A stretch of DNA of 64,000 nucleotides. It comes from Diphasiastrum complanatum. Taxonomy: Eukaryota > Streptophyta > Lycopodiopsida > Lycopodiales > Lycopodiaceae. The notes beneath the pieces are model-generated. The model was not told the origin of the DNA. It was given only the letters and a program-made list of their open reading frames with translations, and did no database searches. Made by a program: the position numbers and the translations under genes. The stretch covers positions 15,934,064 to 15,998,063 of the forward strand of contig CM055114.1 of the NCBI GenBank assembly GCA_029204225.1. Reading direction: 5' to 3'. Of the stretch, positions 46,754-58,958 are shown in pieces. Within the stretch, counting starts at the first letter, position 1. Each line of letters starts with the position of its first letter.

Positions 46754-49080
46754 TAGGTTTTCACTAACAGTGTAGTTGCATTTTAGCTATTTTCTTGCTT
46801 TTTAGAGTAGTTTTAGGTAGATTTCTGGAAGTCTAGAGTTAGTTTTTAGTATTTTTTTGTGTTTGGACTGTTCACAGCTAGTGGAGGAGGTGTGAGAGGG
46901 TAGAGGAGGCCCTGAACAGCCTCTAAGGGCTTGAAAACCAAATTAACCAGCCAAAAAAACTCAAAAAACATACCAATCTGTATTTTGGAGGGATAAAGAG
47001 CCTAAAATCTCATCAGATTTTAGTATCTCTAAAACTAGTAAGAGTTAACTCTTGCATGACTGGCAACAACTCCAGGGAGTGGCTCCCTCACCACCACCCT
47101 CGGTCATTGACAACCAACCCTCAACTTCAGTGCCATATCCGAATGTGAGGAAAGAAAGAATACAGTACCAGAAAATGCGACACTGGGTACAGAGAGCCCA
47201 AGCGGAGGAAAAAGAGCAAGAAAGGGACAATCCCACGGAACCTCCAACTGACGGCGAACAGGAATTGCAAGCGGGCTCACCACTGTGCACTGATCAGAAT
47301 GATCGGTTGCATCAACATGGACCACCTTTTCAAATGGTGGAGCTTGAAGAACCACGCACTGAAAGGCTCACACTTTTACTGGCGAGCCATGTTAGTTTAC
47401 CACTCAGGGAACTACTGGGGTGCACCACAAGCAAAATGCCTTCTAGCTAAATGGGCCAAAGCGGATGAGGAGCCAGTAGCACCTAAGCCCATATATTGTA
47501 CGGGGGCTATGAAGAAACAAGTAACGTCCTCCACATCGGGGCAGCATGGGAAAGTGATAAACACAACATCACTTTGCCAATCAAACTCAAGAGATACGAG
47601 GACGAGGCAACAATAGTAGATAGAGGATCAGGTGTCAATTTGATCTCCACTACTTTATATGAAAAGTGGGATTCACAAGGGTTGAAGCCAGCAAGATTCG
47701 CCATCAAGTTGGCAGATCAATCGTATGTGAAACCAAAAGGTGTAGTTGTCGATATCCCTGTAAAAATAACAGGCATGCAGTTTGTAATCACTTTTGTAGT
47801 CATGGATATATCAGAATCTCCAACTACATACCATGTGTTACTGGGAAGACCATGCTTGAGGACTGCGCTAGTAGTACACAACTGGGGTATAGGGAAACTC
47901 ACCTCGAAAACAAAGAGCAGACTATAAAGGCTGATCCAACCACATGGATGGTGAAATCTATTGCACCCAAAGTTGATGACGGATCATCCACGACAGATCA
48001 CACGATTGATCACCCAAGGCCAGCCAAGGGTGGTCACTATGATTCAGAGACGGATGTCTTGAGATGGACGGATGCATTAGCAACTATTGACTGCCGAGCA
48101 TGTCAATATAAATCAGATCCTGGACCCAGCACATCTTCACCCAGATGTTACACTATGGACACACCAATCACATTTGGGGTGAATATGATAAACGTAGCAT
48201 GGCTATCAGCGGAACCAATTGAAAACCCAGTGGACGATGATTTAGTCCCTTGGCAACATGCTCTAACTTATAATAAGGAGATTGAGCTGACTGATGAGCA
48301 GATCCTACACCACATGGACCTGGATCACTACAGAATCAAGAAAGTACCAGCTCAACCACCGCAAAAGTCTGCTATGGCAAAGGTCTCAAGGATCGATCCA
48401 CCAAGGGCACCTGGGAATAAGAAAAATTAGTTGAAACAATGCTACAACCAGGTGATCCAATGGAGTGATCTACTCGAAGAGGCGATAGCTACAGTGGATG
48501 TTGATATTCGCAACCACGAGGCGAATGTCACACCAGTTCTGATGAAGGACGACAAGGACGAATCCACCAATATGACAAAAAAAAGACAAAAAGAAGGTGT
48601 TAGATTCCTTGAAGTCAATCAAGATGAACTCGGATACGACGTCATCTTCTACACAGATGATAGAAAACCAAAAGATGACCAGTCGGGCTAAGATCAATAT
48701 GCTGAAAGAGGAATCTCGATGAGCTCCAGTTCACGAGATGCCTGAGACTTTCAAGGATTATACCTTGGACGATGTGGTAATTATGATGCCGCAAGCCCAA
48801 CGAGAACTTGATCAAAGTCAGGCACCAGTGGAACAAATCTTCGAGGGACTTGCGCGAACATAGCCAATGAACCTTGCCGAGCCAGGTGAAGCAGAAAAGA
48901 TAGTGCATGTGGGAGAACAGTTAACGCCCACACAATTCAAGAGACTACGATCCTTGTTGGTAGAGTATAAAGAATGTTTTGCCTGGAGTTACAATGATCT
49001 GAAGGGCATTCCACCAACAGTAGTTCAACACACCATACCCTTGGTGGATGGAGCAGTCTCCAACGTAATCCGTTGCTACT
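46754..49080 (+). pseudogene. Truncated Athila/Tat-type Gypsy: leader, protease and start of RT
   Basis: After the primer site and leader come charged/Gln-rich text (47052-47450, possible gag end), a retropepsin-like domain (47496-47927: 'DRGSGVNLISTTLYEKW' with Arg where the family has Gly after Asp, and 'YHVLLGRPCLR'), a long linker (48187-48430), and RT-proximal text 'CFAWSYNDLKGIPP' (48867-49070). It breaks off at 49080 exactly where the BPS1-flanking repeat begins. RT core, RNase H and integrase are missing. Confidence 0.8.
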
Positions 49081-51005
49081 TGTTTCACCACACAGATATA
49101 GAAGTGTCTATTACCAGCTCTTAGTTATATTAAGGCTCGTGTACCTATTGATAAATAATCAATATTAGGGCAATATCTATACACTTACTAGCAAAATGAT
49201 ACACTGAGTTTCATTGTTCAAGATCACAATTCTGTGAGGCAAGGATGAGATGAAGATAACTTGACCTAAAGGCTATTATCATACATGATGACTTGGATTC
49301 GAAATGTTTGCTTGCTATCTCATAGGGAAGCATAAAACAAAGAACTAAAATATATTGATATTATGTTATAGGATAGGACACATCCATGCTACCTTTCAAG
49401 CAAAATAACAGCATGCATGTTCTATTGATTCATCGCCAAGACTGCTATAAAAAATTTAAATTCAAAAATCTATCCAAATCCATGAAATTTCCTTAAAATT
49501 TTATATCAATGCCTGTATTTTGTACAGGATTGTCCATACCAAATTTGAGGTTGGACAGACTATCACATCTATTATGGTTACATTTTTCAAAATTTTTTAG
49601 ATCACTTGCATATAAGGGGTGAAGTTGTGCCTAAGTAGTCGACTCTACGAAAGGCTTGATGTTGAGTTGAGTTGTCCCGAGCATGACACAGAGCTTCCTT
49701 TGCTTTTATACACTTGCTCCAGCCCGTGTGATTTACACTGATCACAGGATTCCATTTCGTGAATCGAATTCAAGTGAATGGAAAGTAAAGGGTATCCGTG
49801 GAGAATTGAAGCTCCTTCTGTGGTCAGTAATAAGTTGATGCCTGAACTCAGCTTCTGAAATGGCTAATCAGATTAAGAATTGAAGTCTCCTCGTGGTCAG
49901 TAGATGAATGAACTCAGCATCTGGAATGGCTAATCAGATCCAGAAGTGCCACTCTGCTGTTCACAAGCATCCGAAAGAGCTCGTTCACCTGCTGCTCCAA
50001 AAGCCCCAAGCCTTTCCCAAGCTCCTCCGACTGCCGTATCAAATTCGCAGCCAGTTGCCTCAATTTATCAGCTTGCTCCTTGCTCTGAGGAAGCATCTTT
50101 TACAGCACAGCTTCGTCCAGAGTAGCATGGAACTGCCTGACAATGGCATCTATACAAGTGAGCTCGCCAAGAAGAGCAGTGGATCCACTTGCCTTTCCTG
50201 TATGTATCTCGTCTTTCACTCTGTGTTGCAAGGTGATTAAGGAGGCGGACCAAAGAAAGTGGCTGTGCACATGCAGGCTAGACAGAGGTCGGCGAGGCTT
50301 GACACTGAGTACAGCTGCAAGGAGGCCGCATGTGAAGATGGTGTTAACCTTAGCGCCATAGATGGCACTGATGAAGGGCTTGCTCTTGAGAGTGGGAGCG
50401 CCAAGCTTGTTGTCAGCCATGCGCCGCAGGGTGGAGTTGCACGAGTCGAGATTTGCCTGTCCCTGGATCTCATCCCTGCGCTTAATTGCCGACTGCAATT
50501 TGAACGAGGAAACAAAATACATTCATTATTCGGATGACGACGTTGGCGGGCGGGCGGAATCTGATCATCTCCTATCCCGCCTGGTAGGCCTGCCGCATAT
50601 CGCCAGCCTTGCGACTTTATACCTCAAGGGCCAAGGCAGATTCTTGAGAGCATTCCAGCCAATCGGGCCCAACCACGTACCTAGTTGCAACCTCCATCAT
50701 CACTGATACAATACAATGTTTGCTCTTCGTCATCATGATCTCCTCATGCCTCATGCATGTATAAATTGAAACATCTTTCCTTAGCATGAGCCGCTCCTTG
50801 TCCTAATTTTCATAAAACTTGGAGGCATTTGCTCTATGCCAATTGCTCTTCTAATACCTATCCATATCCACACATAGTCCCATGCCCCCATATACTATGT
50901 GACATGTGTTATGTCTTACCTAAGAGCTTGTCGCACACTTGGTTGGCAAGTATCACGTACTTATCTTTTTCTAACCTCATGGCACATGCTAATTATCATT
51001 ATAGG
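49081..51005. repeat. BPS1-region duplication, copy A
   Basis: Starts at 'TGTTTCACCACACA', as does 53241. It matches 53241-53733 and 59970-62520 through the 3' flank, the gene remnant and the upstream region to 'CTCATGGCACATGCTAAT' (~50990; ~62515 in copy B). Confidence 0.9.
49914..50490 (-). pseudogene. Truncated BPS1-like gene copy
   Basis: Encodes the C-terminal ~190 residues of the protein at 60600-61679 with few substitutions and one in-frame stop (TAA, 50100-50102, where the intact copy has a Ser codon). The first ~168 codons, start and TATA region are missing: a ~781-bp stretch between two TGCCAAC heptamers in copy B (61173-61179 and 61954-61960) is absent here. The remaining frame is otherwise open, so the damage is recent relative to the duplication. 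It cannot encode a normal protein. Confidence 0.92.
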
Positions 51006-51699
51006 ATTTGGACCCTACGTCAATATTGTTTTGATGCATAGAATCACTATTGTCCTCTTCATCGTTTGTTGGGTTGATATCATTGGATTCATTTGTAGAA
51101 TTTTCAAGATTTAAAATCTTGACAAAATTTGTACATCTTCATCATATATATTTGTGTTATACGAATTCAAATCCCCATTTCATTTTTGAGATATGAATTT
51201 CTTGACATATGTCTTGTGCATGACTTCACTTGAACAACATACCATCAATTGTTGTTTAGTTGATCTAGTTGAAAAAATGCATGCACATTTAACAATTTTC
51301 AGATTAAAGATTTGTTATCATCATAAAGCTAATTCACAATAAATAGACCTAACGAAAAACTGTAGATGTGCATTAGGAAAGTGCTCCCTAGGCTTGATTA
51401 TGTACATATGACCCCAATATAAAACTGATGTTCCACACAATGATAATACTATTCTATTAGGCCAACATGAATATTCTTTTCTAGCAAAGGGCTTAAATAA
51501 TGCTGATATGAGGAAGGGGAGACTCATTCAATGAGTTTAACACATTTTTGGACAAGTCAAGAATACATAAATTTGATAGTTCATTTTCAAAGCTTATCAA
51601 AATGTGTCCAAGTCGTGTTCTTTTTTGTAGCAAAGTATATTTGGATGAGATAGAGGAGGATAGTCTATGCAAAGTTTCATGGGATGGTGAGAATCTACT

Positions 51700-52000
51700 T
51701 GTGATGACATTGTGGGATCAAAATAACCGGTTGTAAGATTGATATCATGAGATGTTGTGGGACAGATAAAATCTGTGTGTGGTGACATCATGGAATAAAT
51801 AGGATCCATCAAAGAACCTGAAAGGGTGTTTGTGGGATCAACAAAATTCATGTGGAGTGTTGTGGGATGAATACAATCCAAGTGAGGTGTTGTGGCAAAG
51901 TGTAGTGATATTGTGAGATGAATAGAATCCATGGAAGGATCTTTGTGAGGTGTGGTAGAGTCAGTGAGATCCACAAAAAGGACTGGGAAGATGCATAACC
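51700..52000. repeat. Degenerate ~37-bp minisatellite
   Basis: Recurrent blocks like 'GTGGGATGAATACAATCC' and 'GTGAGGTGTTGTGG' at roughly 35-40 bp spacing. Read on the minus strand they give an irregular 12-13 residue pattern (D.I.PTT.H), which could be coincidence of the DNA repeat. Confidence 0.65.
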
Positions 52001-52787
52001 TCCACATCATGAGGTGTGTCGTACCTACTAGTGACTATCACATCAAAAATATGATGATCAACAATGATTTTCATCTAATGTCAGAGAGGATTCAAAATCA
52101 ATATCTCCTATCTTGTTGATAAGATTGTCAATCGTGCAAGACATTGACACCAATGTATTATTCTAGAAGAGTAAAATGTATACAAGCATTAGTTTAATTT
52201 TTTTCCCAAAAAATCACAAACATGACCATGATAAGATCAAGTACTAAATAAATAAAACATACGTTCAAAACCACGTTGAGCTCCTCAATGTGCTTTCCAA
52301 ACTTCACAAGTGTTGTGCCACTATTCGTGTTTCTCGAATTTTCAATCCTTTGCATTGTTTACACTTGCAATATATCTTATCACTATACTCCTTGTGATTC
52401 TAATTTCACTTCTCAATTATAGGAATGATTAGCTAAATGTTACAAGATAATTTACATGAAAATCATTATACTCTGAAAGTTTTGAACAATGAAATATATA
52501 GTACATTTTATTTAAGTTGATGTTGGGCCCTGTTTATTCCTTAATAGTAAATGGCACTAGAATAACTTTTTTAGAAGAAAAACCATCTATTATAGTGATG
52601 GAACAAAATAAAAAACACATTCCATACCAAACATGATGTGATAACAAACATCTTGCACTCAAGTTTTTTCATTTGAAACAAAGTGACAAACACCAAATCT
52701 TTATCACAATGTTATGTATTTGATCATTTAGACTACATTCCATAAGCATGCAAAATAGATATGCTAACTATTTCAAAGCTATTCCTA

Positions 52788-52965
52788 ATCACCCCATGCT
52801 CCTTACCATTTCTACCTTAGTGAATTACTTGATTATTGATGTGATGTTGAACGTTGATTCTGGATGCATTGTTATGATCACCCCATGCTCCTTACCATTT
52901 CTACCTTAGTGAATTACTTGATTATTGATGTGATGTTGAACGTTGATTCTAGATGCATTGCTATG
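52788..52965. repeat. 89-bp tandem duplication
   Basis: Two almost identical units from 'ATCACCCCATGCTCC' (52788 and 52877), followed by a further 10-bp repeat (ATGCATTGCT twice). Confidence 0.95.
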
Positions 52966-53240
52966 CATTGCTATGATCACTTGATATTGGTCATCATGAA
53001 AGTAAGAGATATTTCAAAACATCACTTGTGATATAACTCACTAGTTTGCAACAATCTTCATTCATGACTACCAGCTCCCAAATTGGCCACATGCATCTAT
53101 GACACCAATAGCCTATAGCTTGGTTAAGTTTGATACACAAACCAAAAATAGAACATATTTGGTTTGTGTGGTAATCTAGGCCTTTCTTCAAGAAGCACTC
53201 AACAAACATTTTGAGCCCATCTAGTTGCTAGAATTAAGAT

Positions 53241-53750
53241 TGTTTCACCACACATTACTTAGAGATATAGAAGTGTCTATTACCAGCTCTTAGTTTTATT
53301 AAGGCTCGTGTACCTATTGATAAATAATCAATCCTAGGGCAATATCTATACACTTACAAGCAAAATGATACGCTGAGTTTCATTGTTCATGATCACAATT
53401 CAGTGAGGCAGGGGTGAGATGAAGATAACTTGACCTAAAGACTATCATCATACATGATGACTTGATTTGAATGGTTTGCTTGCTATCACATAGGGAAGAA
53501 AGAGCAAAGAACTAAAATATATTGATGTTATGCTATAGGGTAGTACACATCCATGCCATATTTCAATCAAAAATTACAGCATGCATGTTCTTTTGATTCA
53601 TGGCCACAATCGCTATGAATAATAATTCAAAAATCTATCCAGATCCATGAAATTCCCTTAATTTTATAGCAATGTCTGTGTTTTGTACAGGATTGTCCAT
53701 ACCAAATTTGAGGTTGGACACACCATCGCATCTAAAAGAACTAAAATATA
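53241..53750. repeat. BPS1-region duplication, copy B, left part
   Basis: Matches 49081 on. Near 53734 a second, partial ~230-bp unit starts ('AAAAGAACTAAAATATA'), and this is where Copia-B inserted. Confidence 0.88.
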
Positions 53751-54403
53751 TGTGAAAAACTCAGATCCAAAAGATGCTAAAGTTTCATAAAGATCTTGGC
53801 CATGGAAGTTATGCACATCTAGATTGAAAAAATGATAGAAATTGTGATGTTAAGCATACTAAACATCAACTAAACATCAAAATCTGATCATAAGCTTCCA
53901 CAAACAGAAACTTGCTGTCCCTGTCCGTACTTCAGAGCCTACAACCTGCATTTCACACGTGTGAAGCCATAGCAACAAAGAAATCACAATTCTAGTGGCT
54001 AGAATGCAAGATATGAACAAAAAAGTGAGAGAGAAGAAGATGGACCTTCAAAGAGCATAACATTCATTCAATAGAATGAAAATGAGATGTGTACATACTC
54101 GTGGAGATGGCTATTTATAGCAGCCATAGTGCCTCTTGGCCACTTGTCTTATGATAGGCTAAAATTGGGGTCCAATAGGATTCACCCATATACCTAGAAA
54201 TTTGGTCAAATAGGAATGCACCAAATTATGAGCCAATAGAAGAGCTCCACACTCGACCTCCTCTAATTAATGTGACCTCAAAAGTAGTGTACACATACTT
54301 TGGGCCTCTACATACATGTATGAACCTATCTCTAACTTTTATTTGGCCATAGGCCTACAAAATCTCAAGTTAGGAAAATACTACTAGTTGACAATTTTTC
54401 ACA
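53751..54403 (-). repeat. Copia-B 3' LTR
   Basis: 653 bp. The last codons of the ORF (GTG TGA) overlap its first five bases on the element strand. Confidence 0.97.
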
Positions 54404-57400
54404 CTCCCTCTTCAACTAGTTTTAGCATAGATTTAGAAAGTACACCAAGACTTGTTCTATGCTTGAAAAATAAGTCCTTTCCCAATGCTTTGGTAAAGAT
54501 ATCAGCCACACATTCCTTTGATGGGACATGTTCAAGCTTGATCTCTTTTGCCAACACTTGTTCTCTCACAAAATGGTAAGCCACCTCGATATGTTTGCTC
54601 CTTGCATGGAAAACCGGATTGCTTGCTAGACTTTGGGCTGAAAGGTTGTCACAAAAGATGATTGGACTCTCTGAAAAATCCAGCAAATGAAGCTCCATAA
54701 TCATCCTCTTGATCCACACCATCTCCTTTGTGCATGATGTCAAAGCTTTGTACTCGGCCTCACTAGAAGAAAGTGATATAGTTGCTTGTTTCTTCGACAT
54801 CCATGAGATAGCTCCATCACCTATGAAAATAGCATGTGCATTTATGGATTTTCTATCCATAAGGTCTCCTGCAAAATCTGAATCTGAAAAACCAAATAAG
54901 TTAGGTGATGAGCCTCTATAAACAATGCCAAAATCTTTTGTTCCCGAGATGTATCTCAAGATCCTCTTTCCTAGTTTCCAATGTTCTATGCTAGGATCTT
55001 GCATGAATTGGCTTAATCTACCAACACAATAAGATAAATCAGGTCTTGTGATGGTTAGATATATAAGAGAACCTATTAGCTTCCTATAGAGAGTAATGTC
55101 CTCGAAGGATCTTTCATTACCTCTTATAGTTAGCTTTACATGTGATTCCATAGGTGTATCAATAGGATTTGCATCTACCATATGAAATCTATTGAGAATA
55201 GAAATAGCATACTTCTCTTGTGAAATAAAAGTGATTTGAGAAGTTCTAATTACTTCTATTCCTAAGATATAGCTCAAAAGACCAAGATCATGCACTTCAA
55301 ATTCCTTTTTTAGTGCTTTCTTGATATCTTCTATATCTTCCTTGTTCCCTCCACTTAAAATAATGTCATCCACATAAATTAGAAGGATTGTAACATCATT
55401 AGCACTAATTCTAAAGTAAAGTGAATGATCATACTCACTCATAGTGAAGTTTTGAGAAAGTAGAAAAGAGTTAAGCCTAGCATACCAACTCCTTGGTGCT
55501 TGCTTAAGACCATACAAACTTTTTTGTAGAAAACACACATGATTAGGCTTGCTATGAGAAACATAGCTCTCGGGTTGCTCCATGTAGACTTCCTCTTCAA
55601 GATCACCATTCAAGAAAGCATTAGAAATGTCTAATTGCCAAAGATCCCATCCATAAAGAGTTGCAAGGGAAATGATTACTCTTATGCTCACCATCTTTGC
55701 CACGGGTGCAAAGGTTTCCTCATAGTCAATGCCATGCTCTTGAGCATAACCTTTAGCCACCAACCTTGCCTTCAACTTGTTGATAGATCCATCTTGATTT
55801 GTCTTTACCTTGAAGATCCATTTGCATCCAATTGCACTTTTGCCCTTTGGAAGCTCCACCAATCTCCATGTGTTGTTCTTCATAAGTGCTTCAAACTCAA
55901 GATCCATTGCTTGGATCCATTCCTCTTCTTGCCTTGCTTCATCTACACATGAAGGTACATCAAAAGAAGTTAGGAAAGCATAGTTGGATCCATCCACCAC
56001 TTGCTTACCTTTGCCATCATAAGTGAGCCTTGAGGGTTTCACTTTATGCCTTGGAGTTCTCCTTGGAATTTGACTTGAAGAGGCTTCTTCAACATCCACA
56101 TCCAATGTGTCATCAACTCCATTGTCATCAAGCACATTAGTTGCAACAACACCATCATCACTTGAAACAACTTTTGGAATGTTACCTTCATCAAAAATGA
56201 CATCCCTACTTGTGAACACTTTCTTGATTGAAGGAACATAAATCCTATATGCTTTGCTTACTTCACTATAACCAACAAAAATGCCCTTTCTTGAAGATGG
56301 ATCCTCCTTAGTTCTATCATCAAGAGTAATGTTGAAGTAGCAAATGCATCCAAAAGTTCTTAGAAACTTGACATTAGGCTTCGTACCAAACAAAGCTTCA
56401 AAAGGGGTTTTTCCTTCCAATACAACACTTGGCCATCTATTACATAGGAAATTTGCACACAACAAAGCATCACTCCAAAAAGGTTTAGGAAGATTAGCAT
56501 TCAATCTCATTGCCTTTGCACTCTCACACAAGGTTCTATTCTTCCTCTCGGCCACTCCATTTTGTTGTGGTGTTCTTGGACATGTGTACTCCCTCTTGAT
56601 CCCATGCTCATCGCAAAAGGCTTTGAATTTGTTAGAAATGTATTCACCACCATTGTCGCTCCTCAAGCATTTGATTTTGGTTGTAAATTGAGTCTCAATA
56701 GCAACTTTGAACTTGACAAACACATCAAACACCTCATCCTTGCTCTTTAGTAGATAAACCCAACAAAATCTACTAAAATCATCAATGAAAGTTACATACA
56801 TCTTAGCACCTCCATTGCTAATTGTAGTAACACCATGAATATCCGAATGCAAGAGAGAAAAAGGCATCTTAGATCTAGATATAGATCTAGTATATGGCAA
56901 TCTATGTGATTTAGACAAAGCACATTCTTCACAAACATGATTCAAGCAAGTAAGAGACTTGGGAAGTCCCCTTACTACCTCCTTTTTGGCTATTACCTCC
57001 AAGGCCTTGTAGTTGAGATGTCCCATCCTTTTATGCCATACCTCTTGAATTGACATTTTTTCATTTGCCATGCATCCAACTTGGTTAGCAACAACACATG
57101 CATCAAGCTTGAACAATTTCCCTTGCCTTTTCCCTTTTGCAATGATACTACACCCCTTTTTGATCAAGCAAGCATCACCATCAAACTCAACTTTGAATCC
57201 TTTGTCAAGCATTTGGCTTACACTAAGTAAGTTCTTGGTAATGGATGGAATGAGCAAAACATCTTTCAATTCTATATTCCTATTTGTAGAAAGTGAAATA
57301 GGAATTGTGCCAATCCCCTTGATTGCACACTCACCATCATTTGCGGTATAGATTACCTTCCTATCACCATCAAATGCCATTAAAGATGAAAAATACTCTT

Positions 57401-58349
57401 TATGATATGTCATATGAGAAGTGGCTCCACTATCAATCCACCAAGGATCAATGTCTCCATGATTAGCCAACAAGCAAGATGACATAACAAAAGCATCATT
57501 TGAAAGAAGCTCATCCCCACCCTCATCAATAGTTAGATTGGTTTGCTTTTCCCCTTGATCCCTCTTTTTCTTAAAACAATCACTAGCAAAATGCCCTTTG
57601 ACTCCACAATAGAAACATTTTAGCTTAGATCTATCCTTCTTTTTGCCAAAAGTAGAGTGCTCACCTTGGTCTTGCCCTTTAGACCAATTGCTTTTACCTT
57701 TGCCCTTGAACTTGCCTTTAGAGAACATTGCCTCCTCTTCTCCTCCTTGAGATGTAGAAGATGCTCCCACTCTTGCTTGCAACCTGAATTCTTCAGCCAA
57801 CAAGACCTCTTGCAAGTCTCCAACACTTGGTAAACATTTTTGGATAGCATAACTTTGAACAAGATTAGCATGATCATCCAACAAGCCATTGAGAATCACT
57901 TGAACAAGCTCCTCATTATTTATGCCATCATTAATGCATGCTAACTCATCATTCAATGCTTTAACTCTCAAAACAAAAGCATGTCCATTCTCACTCTTCT
58001 TTTGCATACAAGAAAAGATTTGCCTTCTTAAAGTCAACACTCTAGAAGTAGACTTGGATTCATAAACCTTCTTCAAGGCTTCCCAAGCTTCACTAGATGA
58101 TGTGCACTTACCAACCTCTTTGATAAGCTCATTTGTCACATTCATCTTGATCATGTGAAGGGCTTTCTTTGCCCTCTTGTCATACCTCAATTGTTCTTGA
58201 GGTGCCAAAGGTCTCTCCTCCACACCTACAACAATATCCATCAACTCATTCATCTCAAGCAAAGACTCCATCCTTACTTTCCAAGTAGAATAGTTGAGGG
58301 AGGTAAGCCTATCATTGCTTTCCAACATGTAGCCTCCATTTGTAGCCAT
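54399..58349 (-). CDS. Copia-B Gag-Pol polyprotein, intact
   Basis: 1316 residues from an ATG at 58349. Gag about 1-235 (UBN2/DUF4219-like, 'NYSTWKVRMESLL'); CCHC knuckle CFYCGVKGHFASDC at 245-258; protease DSGATSHM at 306-313; zinc domain about 439-476 (H439, H444, C473, C476); integrase core D503 (LHSD), D565 (RSDNGGEY), E601 (VAERKNR); RT about 830-1070 with YVDD at 993-996; RNase H with SDSD at 1155-1158, SSSEAEY near 1195-1200 and CDN near 1233-1235. The TGA stop lies in the 3' LTR, just past the polypurine tract. Every catalytic residue I can check is present. Processing by its own protease gives Gag, PR, IN, RT-RH. Confidence 0.97.
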   Translation of the reverse strand: MATNGGYMLESNDRLTSLNYSTWKVRMESLLEMNELMDIVVGVEERPLAPQEQLRYDKRAKKALHMIKMNVTNELIKEVGKCTSSSEAWEALKKVYESKSTSRVLTLRRQIFSCMQKKSENGHAFVLRVKALNDELACINDGINNEELVQVILNGLLDDHANLVQSYAIQKCLPSVGDLQEVLLAEEFRLQARVGASSTSQGGEEEAMFSKGKFKGKGKSNWSKGQDQGEHSTFGKKKDRSKLKCFYCGVKGHFASDCFKKKRDQGEKQTNLTIDEGGDELLSNDAFVMSSCLLANHGDIDPWWIDSGATSHMTYHKEYFSSLMAFDGDRKVIYTANDGECAIKGIGTIPISLSTNRNIELKDVLLIPSITKNLLSVSQMLDKGFKVEFDGDACLIKKGCSIIAKGKRQGKLFKLDACVVANQVGCMANEKMSIQEVWHKRMGHLNYKALEVIAKKEVVRGLPKSLTCLNHVCEECALSKSHRLPYTRSISRSKMPFSLLHSDIHGVTTISNGGAKMYVTFIDDFSRFCWVYLLKSKDEVFDVFVKFKVAIETQFTTKIKCLRSDNGGEYISNKFKAFCDEHGIKREYTCPRTPQQNGVAERKNRTLCESAKAMRLNANLPKPFWSDALLCANFLCNRWPSVVLEGKTPFEALFGTKPNVKFLRTFGCICYFNITLDDRTKEDPSSRKGIFVGYSEVSKAYRIYVPSIKKVFTSRDVIFDEGNIPKVVSSDDGVVATNVLDDNGVDDTLDVDVEEASSSQIPRRTPRHKVKPSRLTYDGKGKQVVDGSNYAFLTSFDVPSCVDEARQEEEWIQAMDLEFEALMKNNTWRLVELPKGKSAIGCKWIFKVKTNQDGSINKLKARLVAKGYAQEHGIDYEETFAPVAKMVSIRVIISLATLYGWDLWQLDISNAFLNGDLEEEVYMEQPESYVSHSKPNHVCFLQKSLYGLKQAPRSWYARLNSFLLSQNFTMSEYDHSLYFRISANDVTILLIYVDDIILSGGNKEDIEDIKKALKKEFEVHDLGLLSYILGIEVIRTSQITFISQEKYAISILNRFHMVDANPIDTPMESHVKLTIRGNERSFEDITLYRKLIGSLIYLTITRPDLSYCVGRLSQFMQDPSIEHWKLGKRILRYISGTKDFGIVYRGSSPNLFGFSDSDFAGDLMDRKSINAHAIFIGDGAISWMSKKQATISLSSSEAEYKALTSCTKEMVWIKRMIMELHLLDFSESPIIFCDNLSAQSLASNPVFHARSKHIEVAYHFVREQVLAKEIKLEHVPSKECVADIFTKALGKDLFFKHRTSLGVLSKSMLKLVEEGV

Positions 58350-58946
58350 GTTGCAATGATTGATCTCTGATCTTTGACCTGTTCCAATGCACTAAGCACT
58401 CTCTTGAATCAACAAATGAAACACAAGAAGAAATCACAAAGATTTGGAACCTAAAACCTTACTTTTTCTCTCTTTTCCTCACTTTTTCCTTAATTTTAGC
58501 CACTAGTTTTATGATTTCTTGATCAAACCAAGACCAAACCTCAATATACTTGCTTTTCCCTCACTCCTAAGATTGAAATACACTCTTGAATCATTCAGCA
58601 AACTGAAAATCAGAGGGTTACATCAATTTTGAAGTTTTTGACATGAAGAAGCAAGAAATTGAATCAAAAAACTATATGCTAGAATGGAAAACTAATAGGA
58701 TCTTGTTGGATCTTGCATCTCCCTCTTTCCAAAACAATTTTTGTCTCCTTATTCTGATAAGTACAGAGGGAATTCGCCCTACTTCAATTGAAATGCATAC
58801 AAATGATGTTTTGATCACAAAGATCCAATTTCTACACATAAATCAACAAGATTTTTAGCTAGAAACTTGATTGGAATGCTACAAAAGCAAACTCGCCCAC
58901 AAATCTCTTCTAAATCTGGCAAAACCTGCACATTTGGCCGCCTAAT

Positions 58947-58958
58947 GCTCTGATACCA
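58947..58958 (-). promoter_or_regulatory. Copia-B primer-binding site (tRNA-iMet)
   Basis: Complement reads TGGTATCAGAGC directly next to the 5' LTR, complementary to the 3' end of plant initiator Met-tRNA. Confidence 0.95.

Larger units (their letters stand above)
51006..53240. other. No gene recognised in 2.2 kb
   Basis: AT-rich. Two repeat structures are listed separately. I find no transposon domain. Confidence 0.5.

Noticed and set aside
50143-50706. Plus-strand ORFs opposite the BPS1-like copies (also 60766-61287)
   Set aside because: Antisense shadows of the BPS1-like coding frame, which explains their conservation between copies.
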